DNA from: Pontibacter qinzhouensis
GTDB taxonomy: Bacteria > Bacteroidota > Bacteroidia > Cytophagales > Hymenobacteraceae
DNA: 64,000 nt
NCBI RefSeq assembly: GCF_008017455.1
Contig: NZ_VRTY01000005.1
Span: forward strand, 34,001 to 98,000
Reading direction: 5' to 3'
Under the pieces are notes generated by a model. That model did no database searches, had not been told where the DNA came from, and saw only the letters and a program-made list of their open reading frames with translations. This document shows positions 25,315 to 34,272 of the stretch, piece by piece. The stretch's first letter is position 1. Each line of letters begins with the position of its first letter. The position numbers and the translations under genes are program-made.

Positions 25315-25646
25315 ACTTTCTGTCTGCTTTTGATTGTTGCTTATCGGGAAGCTAACTTGTTAAATGGTTTCATTGCTGAATGGCTGATTAAAGATTGTCT
25401 GTGCCAAAGCATTGCTTTCTGTCAGAAGCAGGATTATGTCTGGATCAGAATTTGCAGAATGTAAAAATAAACTGAATTGATAGCCTCAGAAACACACTGC
25501 CTAATCAGTCAATCTCTCCTTGTTATCCTGAAAGGATCTTGTGGGAAAGAAGCAGAAGCACCAGCTACAGGCTAGATCCTGATCCTATAGATCCTCTCAC
25601 TCACTTAAAATTTCTCCAAACTACCCTTTTAGCAATTGCCTACGAG

Positions 25647-25704
25647 TAATTATTTGAATAAAAATGGCCTTCCGAAGGAATTTAATCAGAATCTTGTCAA
25701 GGGT
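25647..25704 (+). repeat. Interspersed 58-bp element, copy 10
   Basis: TAATTATTTGAATAAAAA, core GGCCTTCCGAAGG, right end TCAAGGGT. Copies 9 and 10 face away from each other in the 691-bp ggt-prc spacer; nothing else was found between them (25315-25646). Confidence 0.82.
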
Positions 25705-25821
25705 CTGTCTGGTATAGAACTATTTGTGCAGCACTGGATACGTAAATAGTTGATAGGGTTAAGCCACGTGTTATCAGAGTGTTTTGCGAATGTTACTTTC
25801 CGGACCAGAACCTAATATACA

Positions 25822-25855
25822 AAAAAAGCCGGCTAATTATTAGCCGGCTTTCCTG
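25822..25855 (-). terminator. Intrinsic terminator of prc
   Basis: AAAGCCGGCTAAT pairs with ATTAGCCGGCTTT. On the minus strand the stem is followed by T7. Confidence 0.9.
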
Positions 25856-25873
25856 TTTTATTAAAAGGTGCTG

Positions 25874-27985
25874 TTACAGTAAATCGTTGTTGATAATGGC
25901 AACAGCTTCTTCTACATATATATCTGTTTTAAGCGATTTAAGGAAGGCATTGTTACGGGCCACCTTACCTGTGTCGCCTTTAAGAGCGTTTAGATCTTGA
26001 GGCAATCGCGATACTTGTAGCACCGGAACTTCTTTCTGAGCTTCCTCAAACCGCTTCGCTTCGGCTTCCGCTTTTTTCTCTTCCGCTAAATAAGTGGTGT
26101 ACTTCAGCGAGCGGGTCGTGTTGTCGGAGAGTTGCTTCAGGCGTTTGGCACTTTCTTCGATCAGGTTAAAGCTCTGGTTGCTGGCAATACGCTTGCGGCT
26201 GTTAGCCTGAATTTTAGCGACATTAATTTTGCTGTTTGTCCAGGGCTTGTATTTAGCCGGTGCAATTTCGTCGAACGGCAATGGGTACTCCTGGTCTTTC
26301 TCGCCCATTTCGAGGTAGCTGTAAGTGTCCGGCAATTCAATGTCAGGTCTTACGCCTCTCAGTTGGGTTGTTCCGCCATTTATTCTGTAGAACTTCTGAG
26401 TTGTAAGCTTTAAGGCTCCAAATGGTTTAAAGGCATCGTACTGAGAAGACAAGGCATCGTCGAGTTCGAAGAACTGCTGCACAGTACCTTTACCATACGT
26501 TGGGCTACCTACAATTACAGCACGCTTATAATCTTGCATGGCGGCTGCCAGAATTTCGGAGGCGGAGGCGCTGTTACCATTTACCAATACAACCAACGGA
26601 CCAGAGAACTGCACTTGCGGCCCCGGATCGTCTAGTACGGCTACTTTACCTGATTTAGTTTTTACCTGCACGATAGGTCCCTGGTCTATAAACAGGCCAG
26701 CCATCTCAATCGCATCTGCCAAAGAACCGCCACCGTTGTTGCGCAGATCCAGTACAAGGCCTTCAGCACCAGCCGATTTCAGCTTTTCTACTTCTTTCTT
26801 CACATCAGCACCACTGTTGCGGCCACCTTCTTTGCGGTCGAAGTTGGCGTAAAAACCAGGTAGGTTAATGTAGCCAATTTTCTTGGAGTCTTCTATAAGG
26901 GCAGACTGTGCAAATGTTTCTTCAATAATAATAAGGTCGCGCACAATCGGGATAACTCTGGAACTACCATCTGGCTTTCTTACTGTTAAGCGAACTTCGG
27001 TTCCTTTTTTACCTCTTATCAGCTGAATGGCATCATCGAGGCGCATGCCTTCTACCAGCACGGGCTCCTGCTCGGCCTGGGCTACTTTAACAATAGCGTC
27101 GCCTGGTTTCAGTTCGCCCTGGCGGTAAGATGGGCTGCCGGGCACAATTTCCATTACCTTTATCTGTCCGTCTTTCTCCTGCAGCGAGGCGCCAATTCCT
27201 TCGAGCGTGCCGGTAAATTCTACATCGAACTGCGACTTGGCTTTCGGGAGCAGGTAGTTCGTGTGCGGGTCGTACACATTGGTAATGGCGTTGATGTAAG
27301 TAGAGCGGCGCTCGTCTCTGGTAATTTTGCCTAAACGCTTGTAAAGCTCGTCGTACGACTGCATTACTTTTTTACGCGCCTCATCCTCTAATTGAGCAAA
27401 AGTCTTTTTCTCCGTTTTCGGGTCGCTTTTCAGGCCTGCTTCCTGCCTTTCCTGCAGGCCGGTGAGCTGTACCAGCGTTTGGTACTTGAGCTGCTTGCGC
27501 CAGGCTTCTTTTAGGGCTGCAGCATCTTTGGCATAAGCCAGCTTTTTGCCATCCAGCTCAATCGATTCTTCTTTCTCAAAGTCGAAAGGTTTTTCCAGCA
27601 TCTCTTTGTAGTAAGCAGCTGCTTCCTGCGTGCGTTTCTCGATCAGGTCGGCCGATACATCAAAAAGCTCATAAGAGCCCATCTTTAACTGGTCGTCGAT
27701 CTGGGTCTCGTATTTGCGAAGCTGCGCTACGTCAGATTCTAATAAGAATTTCTTGTTGTAGTCGAGGCGTTGCAGGTAGAGGTTAAACACTTTCTTCGAA
27801 AAGGCATCGTCTACTTTTTCTGGTTGGTAATGCACACTATTCAGGCCCTGCATCAGCGCCTGAATAAGTATTTCATTTTTTCCTTCGGGTGTATAGTTCT
27901 TGCTGTAAAGTATAAACGAGCCTGTTACAAGTATAACAGCCAATACCGACAGCAATATTTTTATTCTGGTTGTCAAGGATAGCAT
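25874..27985 (-). CDS. prc: Carboxy-terminal processing protease Prc (tail-specific protease, S41)
   Basis: The 703 residues follow the Prc/Tsp layout: an N-terminal membrane anchor or signal (residues 7-27), a helical domain (about 35-235), a PDZ domain (about 240-340), and the S41 protease core. The Ser-Lys dyad is visible as Ser474 in NSASASEIL and Lys499 in TYGKGTVQ, 25 residues apart as in E. coli Prc. The C-terminal ~130 residues are the helical DUF3340-type extension. It degrades or trims periplasmic proteins recognised by their C termini. It is monocistronic with its own terminator. Confidence 0.94.
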   Translation of the reverse strand: MLSLTTRIKILLSVLAVILVTGSFILYSKNYTPEGKNEILIQALMQGLNSVHYQPEKVDDAFSKKVFNLYLQRLDYNKKFLLESDVAQLRKYETQIDDQLKMGSYELFDVSADLIEKRTQEAAAYYKEMLEKPFDFEKEESIELDGKKLAYAKDAAALKEAWRKQLKYQTLVQLTGLQERQEAGLKSDPKTEKKTFAQLEDEARKKVMQSYDELYKRLGKITRDERRSTYINAITNVYDPHTNYLLPKAKSQFDVEFTGTLEGIGASLQEKDGQIKVMEIVPGSPSYRQGELKPGDAIVKVAQAEQEPVLVEGMRLDDAIQLIRGKKGTEVRLTVRKPDGSSRVIPIVRDLIIIEETFAQSALIEDSKKIGYINLPGFYANFDRKEGGRNSGADVKKEVEKLKSAGAEGLVLDLRNNGGGSLADAIEMAGLFIDQGPIVQVKTKSGKVAVLDDPGPQVQFSGPLVVLVNGNSASASEILAAAMQDYKRAVIVGSPTYGKGTVQQFFELDDALSSQYDAFKPFGALKLTTQKFYRINGGTTQLRGVRPDIELPDTYSYLEMGEKDQEYPLPFDEIAPAKYKPWTNSKINVAKIQANSRKRIASNQSFNLIEESAKRLKQLSDNTTRSLKYTTYLAEEKKAEAEAKRFEEAQKEVPVLQVSRLPQDLNALKGDTGKVARNNAFLKSLKTDIYVEEAVAIINNDLL

Positions 27986-28278
27986 CTGTTTTGTATGTTG
28001 AACTAATTAACTAATACGCAAAAGTGATGCCGTAGATTTTGTCGGCATTCAAAAAAAAGCGTATTAAGATGTAATGTAAGCAAATGTTGCCACTTTGCAA
28101 AAGCTCTGGCAGCGCCAAAGGAGTTTGGGCCGGCCAGCCATTATAGGTAATTACAGCTCTTTACAGATAAGCCGCCCAGGCTGCCTGCTGCTGCAAGAGG
28201 TTTGTGGAAGTAGTGATTTGTAATAACCGATATTTCTGATTTTTCGTTTCCAATGGGAGGAACAAAAGCAACAAAGCT

Positions 28279-28725
28279 ATGAAAAAGACAGATGAAGAAG
28301 TAGTGCAGGTGCTACAGGAACTAACCGAGTTTGTAAACGACAGAGTAAAGGGCTACGAACACGCCGCGAACGAAACCAAGAACCCCGGGCATATATCGTT
28401 TTACAGAGAGTTGGCTAGCCAGAGCCGCAAATTCGCCGACGAACTGAACAAGGAAATAAGCACCTTTGGCGGGAACCCGGAAACAGATACTACCATAAAA
28501 GGTAAATTTTACCGCCAGTGGATGGACTTAAAAGCTACCCTTACCGGGAAAGATGAAAATGCCATTATTAATTCGAACCTGTATGGCGAAGAATGGGCTC
28601 AAAAAGCTTACGATGATGCCCTGGCCAGTGCTGCTTTACCACAAGGTTTACAGCAGATAGTGGAACGGCAAAAACAGGCCTCGTTGCAAGCCTGTGACCA
28701 GTTAAAGAAAATGAAAGATTCCTGA
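28279..28725 (+). CDS. PA2169/DUF2383 four-helix-bundle protein
   Basis: This 148-residue protein is a helical bundle of the DUF2383 family, recognisable by LTEFVNDRVKGYEHAANETKNP, FYRELASQSRKFADELNKEI, GKFYRQWMDLKATLTGKDENAI and AQKAYDDALA. It lacks clear ferritin metal ligands, although the fold is ferritin-like. Members accumulate in stress conditions in other bacteria; function is unknown. It ends at a terminator, and the GDSL esterase follows in the same direction 67 bp on. Confidence 0.82.
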   Translation: MKKTDEEVVQVLQELTEFVNDRVKGYEHAANETKNPGHISFYRELASQSRKFADELNKEISTFGGNPETDTTIKGKFYRQWMDLKATLTGKDENAIINSNLYGEEWAQKAYDDALASAALPQGLQQIVERQKQASLQACDQLKKMKDS

Positions 28726-28741
28726 ATTTAAAAAAACGGAT

Positions 28742-28774
28742 AAAGGAAGGGGCTACACCAGGCCCTTTCTTTTT
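28742..28774 (+). terminator. Intrinsic terminator after DUF2383 gene
   Basis: AAAGGAAGGGGC pairs imperfectly with GCCCTTTCTTT over a short loop and runs into T5. Confidence 0.7.
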
Positions 28775-28792
28775 GGGCAATAGCAGCAGGAA

Positions 28793-29347
28793 ATGATTAT
28801 GAAGAGGATTTTATTTTTTGGAGATAGCCTGACTGCCGGTTATGGCCTTATGGCATCGCAGGCATATCCGGGGCTTATTCAGCAAAAGTTGCTGGAGCAT
28901 GGGCATGCATACACAGCCATAAATGCAGGCTTAAGCGGCGATACAACCGCTGGAGGAGTTCACCGGATAGAAAGGTGGTTAGACCAGCCAATTGCTATTT
29001 TTGTTTTGGCTCTTGGTGCCAATGATGGCTTGAGAGGAATACCTGCCAGAGAAACTTCGCAGAACCTACAGGAAATAATTAATAAGGTAAAGAAGAAATG
29101 CCCCGATGCCAAAATACTGTTGTCGGGCATGGAAATACCTGCTATTGTGCCCGGTCGCTATGCTGCAGAGTTCAGGGTGTTGTTCCGGGAGCTGGCTCTC
29201 CGCAACAACATTCATTTTCTGCCTTTCCTGCTGGAAGGAGTTGTTGGTATGCGGCACCTGAACCTGCCTGATGGCATACACCCAAATGCAGAAGGGCACA
29301 AGCAGCTGGCAGCTCATACCTGGTCAGTACTGAAGGAGTTGCTTTAG
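28793..29347 (+). CDS. GDSL-family arylesterase / lysophospholipase (TesA-like)
   Basis: The 184 residues show SGNH hydrolase blocks: block I FFGDSLTAGYGL with the nucleophile Ser, block II Gly in LSGDTTAGG, block III GANDGLRG and block V DGIHPNAEGH with the catalytic Asp and His. No signal peptide is seen, unlike E. coli TesA, so it may be cytoplasmic. Two close in-frame ATGs (28793 and 28799) are possible starts. It probably hydrolyses acyl or aryl esters. It converges on the DUF4142 gene. Confidence 0.88.
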   Translation: MIMKRILFFGDSLTAGYGLMASQAYPGLIQQKLLEHGHAYTAINAGLSGDTTAGGVHRIERWLDQPIAIFVLALGANDGLRGIPARETSQNLQEIINKVKKKCPDAKILLSGMEIPAIVPGRYAAEFRVLFRELALRNNIHFLPFLLEGVVGMRHLNLPDGIHPNAEGHKQLAAHTWSVLKELL

Positions 29348-29351
29348 AAGT

Positions 29352-29386
29352 TACTGGGGCACACCTTATTGAAAGCGTGCCCCAGT
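29352..29386. terminator. Stem-loop between converging genes
   Basis: ACTGGGGCAC pairs with GTGCCCCAGT around a loop of about 13 bases. No T-run follows, so it may act as an mRNA end stabiliser rather than a classical terminator. Confidence 0.55.
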
Positions 29387-29390
29387 TATG

Positions 29391-29999
29391 CTAAAGTCCT
29401 GATCGTTTTCTGAGAATATCTTTCTGGTCCAGCCTAAACCGCATGGCTTGTTCCATTTGTGCTCTCTTCTCTTTTTCAGTGTTTCGCGCCCAAACACTAA
29501 AAGGATTAGCCAGCGCTTCATCCTCCGACTTCAGAGTCGATCCGAACTCATCAATGGCATCTTTATGCGCATCAATGGCTTCATCCCAATATGCCATGTC
29601 AAAATCTTCTGGCTTGGTTTCGCGCAGTTTTTTTACTTCTTCCTGTTGGTCTTCATGCAGCGTTTCGGGTACTGATACGCCGTAGCTGCTGGCAAAATCG
29701 CGTAGTTCATCTTTTTTAGAAGAATATAGCTCTGCCATTTGCTGGCCATATTGCCGAACCTGGTCCGATTGGCCTTTTTCGGCTGCTAGCCGGCCCATTT
29801 CGATCTGCATTAAGCTGGCTCGGGCCATAAACGGAATAAGTTCTTTTTTCTCTTCAGTAAGGGCTTCTGTGTCACCGGCAACAGCTTCGTTTACTTCTCC
29901 GGTAGAGGTTGTCTGTTGCTCAGTGGTAGTGCCGGAGTCGCAGGCGGCAAAGGCGAAGGTGCCAAATACTGCACTGGCTATAAGAATGTATTTTCGCAT
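29391..29999 (-). CDS. DUF4142 lipoprotein
   Basis: The 202 residues begin with a lipoprotein signal (lipobox AFAAC, Cys20), then a Thr/Gln-rich linker. A DUF4142 helical domain follows: PFMARASLMQIEMGRLAAEKGQ, VRQYGQQMAELYSSKKDELRDFA, DMAYWDEAIDAHKDAIDEF. DUF4142 folds as a ferritin-like four-helix bundle of unknown biochemical role, often in stress regions. It is close to the DUF2383, 17M-like and fasciclin genes here, which suggests a group of envelope/general stress proteins. Confidence 0.82.
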   Translation of the reverse strand: MRKYILIASAVFGTFAFAACDSGTTTEQQTTSTGEVNEAVAGDTEALTEEKKELIPFMARASLMQIEMGRLAAEKGQSDQVRQYGQQMAELYSSKKDELRDFASSYGVSVPETLHEDQQEEVKKLRETKPEDFDMAYWDEAIDAHKDAIDEFGSTLKSEDEALANPFSVWARNTEKEKRAQMEQAMRFRLDQKDILRKRSGL

Positions 30000-30047
30000 A
30001 GTTTATAAACTTTAGGTATAGTGTTTACCTAATGCATACGAAACTAT

Positions 30048-30476
30048 TTAAAATTGTTTACCAAGGTTGTAAGAGAAGCTGCGTGCAAGCATGTTATAGA
30101 GGTTTGTAAGCGAAAGCGGTTTGGCTATAAATCCGGCAACTGCCCCATATCGTTGCGCCTCCTCTGCATGGGTATAGTTACTGCCAGGTGTCAGGAGCGA
30201 AATGTTGGTGGGTTGCGTTATGTGGTAGTTAAGCTGATGGTACACCTCCAGAAACAACAGGCTCTCGTTGTCTGGTAGGTTCATGTCCAGCAGAATCAGG
30301 TCCGGAAAGGAGAGGCCTGTACCAGAACAGGAGTTATGCAGCAGTTCCAGCGCCTCAGGCACACTGTAGCAAACTGATAAAAGGTCGCATACATTCGCAT
30401 CTTCCAGTACAATCTGGGAGAACAAATTATGAATAGGATCATTGTTTACAAGCAGAATGTGGTGCAGATGTTCCAT
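30048..30476 (-). CDS. Single-domain response regulator (CheY-like)
   Basis: This 142-residue protein is a lone receiver domain. The phospho-acceptor is Asp64 in LILLDMNLP, the conserved lysine is Lys119 in FIAKPLS, and the N-terminal acidic site is VNNDP (Asn12-Asp13 in place of the usual Asp pair). There is no output domain, so it must work by protein contact or as a phosphate sink. No histidine kinase is encoded nearby. It stands alone, with an A/T-rich 670-bp gene-free stretch upstream. Confidence 0.85.
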   Translation of the reverse strand: MEHLHHILLVNNDPIHNLFSQIVLEDANVCDLLSVCYSVPEALELLHNSCSGTGLSFPDLILLDMNLPDNESLLFLEVYHQLNYHITQPTNISLLTPGSNYTHAEEAQRYGAVAGFIAKPLSLTNLYNMLARSFSYNLGKQF

Positions 30477-31074
30477 TGCTTTGTTTGTTCTAAATGCTCT
30501 AAATAATAATAGAATATTGCAATATATAACAAATTTCAGCTAGAACAAATGATTTTCAGTATATTTATTTAAAGATTTAATTAATGTTATTTAAGGTGTT
30601 GATAACCAACTACTTATTTTAATTTTAAGCTAAATATTTATTGTGGAGAGGATGGAATAATATTTTCATAGATAAGGTGGTGAAACTAACAGCTCTTGAA
30701 GAACAAAGTACTGAGTATTCAGTAAAAGTGTAGAATAAGAATGCCGAGAATAATCGTTAAAATTAAACTAACTGATATTATACAGATATTTACTACAGAT
30801 GAAAAGTCCCCCCTTTGTAGCCGATCTGTTAGGAAAAAGCAGCTTGCAAGCTCGCACTAGCAAACAATATTAGAAAAGGAAGCTATGATTTTCCCATACA
30901 AGATAGGCTTCATAGGAATACAAAATACGCACTGCGTAACTTTAGTTAAGCTAACTAAAGAGAAAAAATCTTATGCCTCATTGCTCGTAAAGTGGCTGTA
31001 GAAAGTGTGTCGTATTAATTCCGGAAAGGGTAGAGGCGGTTTATAGATGAGTTGCAATGTAAATATATTGTTTA
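30477..31074. other. Gene-free A/T-rich stretch with two small palindromes
   Basis: No ORF or RNA gene was recognised. AGCTTGCAAGCT (30841-30852) is a perfect 12-bp palindrome. CTTTAGTTA/TAACTAAAG (30940-30960) forms a 9-bp hairpin with a 3-base loop. The first part should hold the response-regulator promoter. Confidence 0.4.
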
Positions 31075-31115
31075 AAAAAGAAGGCTGCCTCAGTTAAGAG
31101 GCAGCCTTCTTTTAA
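31075..31115 (-). terminator. Intrinsic terminator of the 17M-like gene
   Basis: GAAGGCTGCCTC pairs with GAGGCAGCCTTC around AGTTAA, with A-run and T-run on the two sides (works in both directions). Confidence 0.92.
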
Positions 31116-31148
31116 ATTTAGTTAGCTTTTGCAAACATGCAGAAAAGC

Positions 31149-31679
31149 TTAATAATAAATATGTTCACCTCTGTTGCTCTGGAAGTGAGTTTCGAAGTAA
31201 CGGGCATCTTCATCTGTTTCTGGTTTGAAGCCCAATACTATGTTGCCTTCTTTTATGCCTGACTCGTATACTTTGGCACGTTCTTCAGGAATACCAGCAC
31301 CTACTAGGGCACCAATTAAACCACCTGTTAAACCGCCTGCGCCTGCGCCCGCCAAACCTGCCGCCAGCGGACCAGCCACTATAAGGCCAAGACCAGGTAT
31401 CGCAATAGATGTGCCTATGGCAGCTACAGCACCAACAATGGCTCCGAGTGTACCACCAATCGCAGATCCTGCACCAGCACCTTCTAACGACTTGTTACCT
31501 AATTCAGTGTTCTCAGGGTTGTCTCCGAAATGACGCTTACGAGCATCATCAGACATTACTACATTAATATTGTCTTTATCGTAGCCACGTGAACGAAGCT
31601 CGTTGTAAGCTCTTTCAGCACTGTCTCTATCTCTGAACATTGCTGTCATCATGCCAGCGTTATCTCTGTCGTTTGTCAT
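31149..31679 (-). CDS. General stress protein 17M-like, glycine-zipper protein
   Basis: The 176 residues begin with a small alpha/beta domain (MMTAMFRDRDSAERAYNELRSRGY ... NINVVMS) of the general stress protein 17M type. A long glycine-zipper region follows (about 70-140: GAGAGSAIGGTLGAIVGAVAAIGTS, GLAGAGAGGLTGGLIGALVGAGIP), and then a short C-terminal domain (EGNIVLGFKPETDEDARYFETHF) that repeats the first fold. It could insert in or coat membranes under stress; no mechanism is known. It is monocistronic with its own terminator. Confidence 0.8.
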   Translation of the reverse strand: MTNDRDNAGMMTAMFRDRDSAERAYNELRSRGYDKDNINVVMSDDARKRHFGDNPENTELGNKSLEGAGAGSAIGGTLGAIVGAVAAIGTSIAIPGLGLIVAGPLAAGLAGAGAGGLTGGLIGALVGAGIPEERAKVYESGIKEGNIVLGFKPETDEDARYFETHFQSNRGEHIYY

Positions 31680-31822
31680 AGTTTTATAGTTTATGTTAAT
31701 AGGAATGTAAAAAATAAATTTAGTACAGTCGTTTAGTTTTAACGGCTATAACTTTTATTAGTTTCGGGTAAGGGCAGCCTTCTTAATTTGTTAATAGCCT
31801 TGCCGTTGCAACATGTAGAGTT

Positions 31823-31860
31823 TAAAAAAATCCCCACCGGTCGGGTGGGGATCTTTTTAA
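31823..31860 (-). terminator. Intrinsic terminator of the fasciclin gene
   Basis: ATCCCCACC pairs with GGGTGGGGAT around a 4-base loop; on the minus strand it is followed by T7. Confidence 0.92.
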
Positions 31861-31879
31861 ACTCAGTCAACTAAAGAGA

Positions 31880-32617
31880 TTATCTGGTTATGCCCGTGTC
31901 AGCAACTGGCATAATAATGCCATCAACTACGTGGATCACACCGTTAGATGCTTTTACATCTGGCTTTACTATGGTGGCACCACCAATAGTCGTTGTATTG
32001 GCTGTTACATCAATCGGGATGTACATGTTGTCTCCTGCACCTATACGTTGGGTGCTTGAGAATTGAGCAGACGAAACATCAGCACCAAGGAAGTGTGACT
32101 GCAGCGTCTGGATAAGTTCTGCTTTGTTTTCTGGCTTCATCAGGTATTCTAGTTTACCTGATGGAAGTGCTGCAAAGGCTTTGTTAGTAGGGGCAAATAC
32201 AGTAAATGGTCCTTCAGCATCTAAGGCAGTTGCCATTTCGGCATGTTCTACCAGTGCTACAAAAGTAGAGAGGTTACCGTTAGATTTGGCTAACTCCAAC
32301 ACGCCCATTTGTCTTGTGTCGTCTATTTCGTCGAACATGTCGCCATAAGAAATATCATCGGTCATGGCAAGGCTTTCGCTACTAATTCCCGCCAAAGATT
32401 CCGTGGCACCGGCTGCTGTTGCTTCGGTACCAGTCATTTCCGTAGAGGTATCTGTGCCGCTCATCTGGTCATCAGTACCTGCCATTGTCTGGGTTTCGCT
32501 CATCGTAGTGTCATCCATGGCGGTACTGTCCATCTGGTCAGTAGAACTGGCACAGCTAAACATAGTCATTGATATTACAGCAATAGCTGCTAGTGGTCTT
32601 AACATTCTCTTTTTCAT
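31880..32617 (-). CDS. Fasciclin-domain lipoprotein
   Basis: The 245-residue protein has a lipoprotein signal (lipobox TMFSC, Cys22) and a linker of about 60 residues rich in Met, Thr, Ser and Asp (MDSTAMDDTTMSETQTMAG). A single FAS1 domain follows (about 100-243): LELAKSNGNLSTFVALVEHAEM, GPFTVFAPTNKAFAALP, LQSHFLGADV and NGVIHVVDGIIMP, with both H1 and H2 boxes. FAS1 domains mediate adhesion or polymer binding at the cell surface. The Met-rich linker could be oxidised or bind metal, which is speculation. Monocistronic. Confidence 0.88.
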   Translation of the reverse strand: MKKRMLRPLAAIAVISMTMFSCASSTDQMDSTAMDDTTMSETQTMAGTDDQMSGTDTSTEMTGTEATAAGATESLAGISSESLAMTDDISYGDMFDEIDDTRQMGVLELAKSNGNLSTFVALVEHAEMATALDAEGPFTVFAPTNKAFAALPSGKLEYLMKPENKAELIQTLQSHFLGADVSSAQFSSTQRIGAGDNMYIPIDVTANTTTIGGATIVKPDVKASNGVIHVVDGIIMPVADTGITR

Positions 32618-33084
32618 AGTATCAGTCTTAATAAATTAACAATTTGCTTTTAGCAAGGCTTTACTTAAAAAGCAGTTGCTAATTACATATTCCTATTAAA
32701 CTGAAAAATCGAAAAAATGTTAACTTTTTTATAAAGTAATTTTGAGATGAAGCTTAATAGTTGTATTTATAGTCTTATTTCTATATAGCTTAAACCAAGC
32801 TGTAGACTCTTTTTACCACTAAAATTTAACTGTTTACTTAATTTTTATGTATTTAAGAAAATTATGGTTTACTTGGTTAATAACAAAAATGCAAATTAAT
32901 TAACTAGCCGCTTTTTCAATAGGTATAAATATTATAAGATTCAGGAAAAGAGATTGAGGTGGGAGTAAAGTGCAGTAACTGCCATGTGTGCCTATACTGC
33001 TCACTATGTTAGAAACACATGAACGGGAGAATAGGTTAAAACGGATACTAGAGACCAAATTTAAGGCTGTTTGCGACACAACTG
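32618..33084. other. Gene-free A/T-rich spacer
   Basis: Very A/T-rich, with no convincing ORF, RNA or repeat copy. The part next to 32617 should carry the fasciclin promoter. Confidence 0.4.
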
Positions 33085-33086
33085 GG

Positions 33087-33122
33087 CAAAAAAATAAGGC
33101 GGTTGGAGCCGCCTTATTTCAA
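33087..33122 (-). terminator. Intrinsic terminator of the sigma/protease operon
   Basis: AAATAAGGCGG pairs with CCGCCTTATTT around TTGGAG; on the minus strand T7 follows. Confidence 0.9.
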
Positions 33123-33137
33123 GTTCTACTGAAGGTA

Positions 33138-34220
33138 TCAATTATATACTTTTACAACAAACACATAGTCTTTTAGCTTCTTCAACTGATTTGTCCGGCT
33201 ATTACCTGTCAGGTGGTTATAGCGGGGTAAGGCTATTTCTGTTGAGTCGGAGCCTGGCATATCGCCGAGCACTTTCAGCAGGTACGCCGATTTTACTGCA
33301 AAAGCTGCTCCTTCCTGACCTGCCTGTTTGCCGCTTATAATTCCGATCAGGTGGCCTTTGTCGTCGAGTAGCGGGCCACCGCTGTTGCCGGGGTTAAGCG
33401 GAATAGATATCTGGTAAGCAGTTGTGTCGCCCTCGAAGCCGGAGGACGAGCTGAGCGAACCTTCGCCAAACACAATGTCTTCGCGCGGATAGCCAAGTGT
33501 GAATACCTTTTCTCCAAGGTCAGATTCAGTTGTTTTAAACGTATAAGGCAGCTTCCCGAAACCCTCGAAAGTGGGATCTTCTATTTTTAAAATAGCCAGG
33601 TCATGGGTCTTGTCGCGGTACACAGCCGTTACTTTGTAACGAAGGCCAGCTTTATTTTCAATCATAACCGAATCTGCGCCTTGTATAACGTGCGAGTTCG
33701 TTACAATGTACCCATCCGAAGAAACGGCAAAGCCGGTACCACTGAAGCGGGCAGCCCGCGGAGCTGGTTTTTCGGCTTCTGTGCCAATAATGCCATCAAT
33801 AATGGCACGTTGTTCTTTTTTAATACGCTCCACCTCACGGCGTAGCTCTACGTAGCGGGCTGTTTGCTGCTGCACAGGTTCCTTCAGTTGCTGTACGCTC
33901 CAAAGCGTGCCGAACACTGAAAGTAACGAAACGCTGGCCGCTACAGCCATGGTCTGGCGATGCTTGTTCCAGAAAACCTTAAACAGCGATGGTGTAGCTG
34001 CAGGCGCCTCTATTTCGGCATGTAGCATGTCGAGCTTGTGCCTGAGCGACTGCCGCTGCCCGTGCTGGCGCATAGCCTTCAGTAGTGTCTGGTGTTCGCG
34101 CACTTTTTCTGCCAGCCTGGAGTCTGTTTGCAAAAGCGCCTCAAAGGTCACTTTTTCATCTGCTAGCATGCTGCCGCTGATGTAGCGTTCTATCTGCTCA
34201 TATATGCTGTAGTCAAACAT
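33138..34220 (-). CDS. Anti-sigma-like / trypsin-like (HtrA-type) membrane protease fusion
   Basis: The 360 residues combine two parts. Residues 1-85 resemble the cytoplasmic N terminus of Bacteroidota anti-sigma factors (YEQIERYISGSMLADEKVTFEALL, then RLAEKVREHQTLL). A membrane helix lies at about 90-109, followed by a short coiled coil (about 112-145). Residues about 155-330 are a periplasmic S1C serine protease with an intact triad: His177 (VTNSHVI), Asp207 (KTHDLAI) and Ser280 (NPGNSGGP). No PDZ domain is seen. The ECF sigma gene ends 52 bp upstream on the same strand, so the pair is an operon. A single-protein sensor joining the roles of RseA and DegS is a reasonable inference. Confidence 0.82.
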   Translation of the reverse strand: MFDYSIYEQIERYISGSMLADEKVTFEALLQTDSRLAEKVREHQTLLKAMRQHGQRQSLRHKLDMLHAEIEAPAATPSLFKVFWNKHRQTMAVAASVSLLSVFGTLWSVQQLKEPVQQQTARYVELRREVERIKKEQRAIIDGIIGTEAEKPAPRAARFSGTGFAVSSDGYIVTNSHVIQGADSVMIENKAGLRYKVTAVYRDKTHDLAILKIEDPTFEGFGKLPYTFKTTESDLGEKVFTLGYPREDIVFGEGSLSSSSGFEGDTTAYQISIPLNPGNSGGPLLDDKGHLIGIISGKQAGQEGAAFAVKSAYLLKVLGDMPGSDSTEIALPRYNHLTGNSRTNQLKKLKDYVFVVKVYN

Positions 34221-34272
34221 CTTTTGTTTTTCTAAATGCCTTCGGAAAAGGCGTTAACCCTTATCAGGTTGT

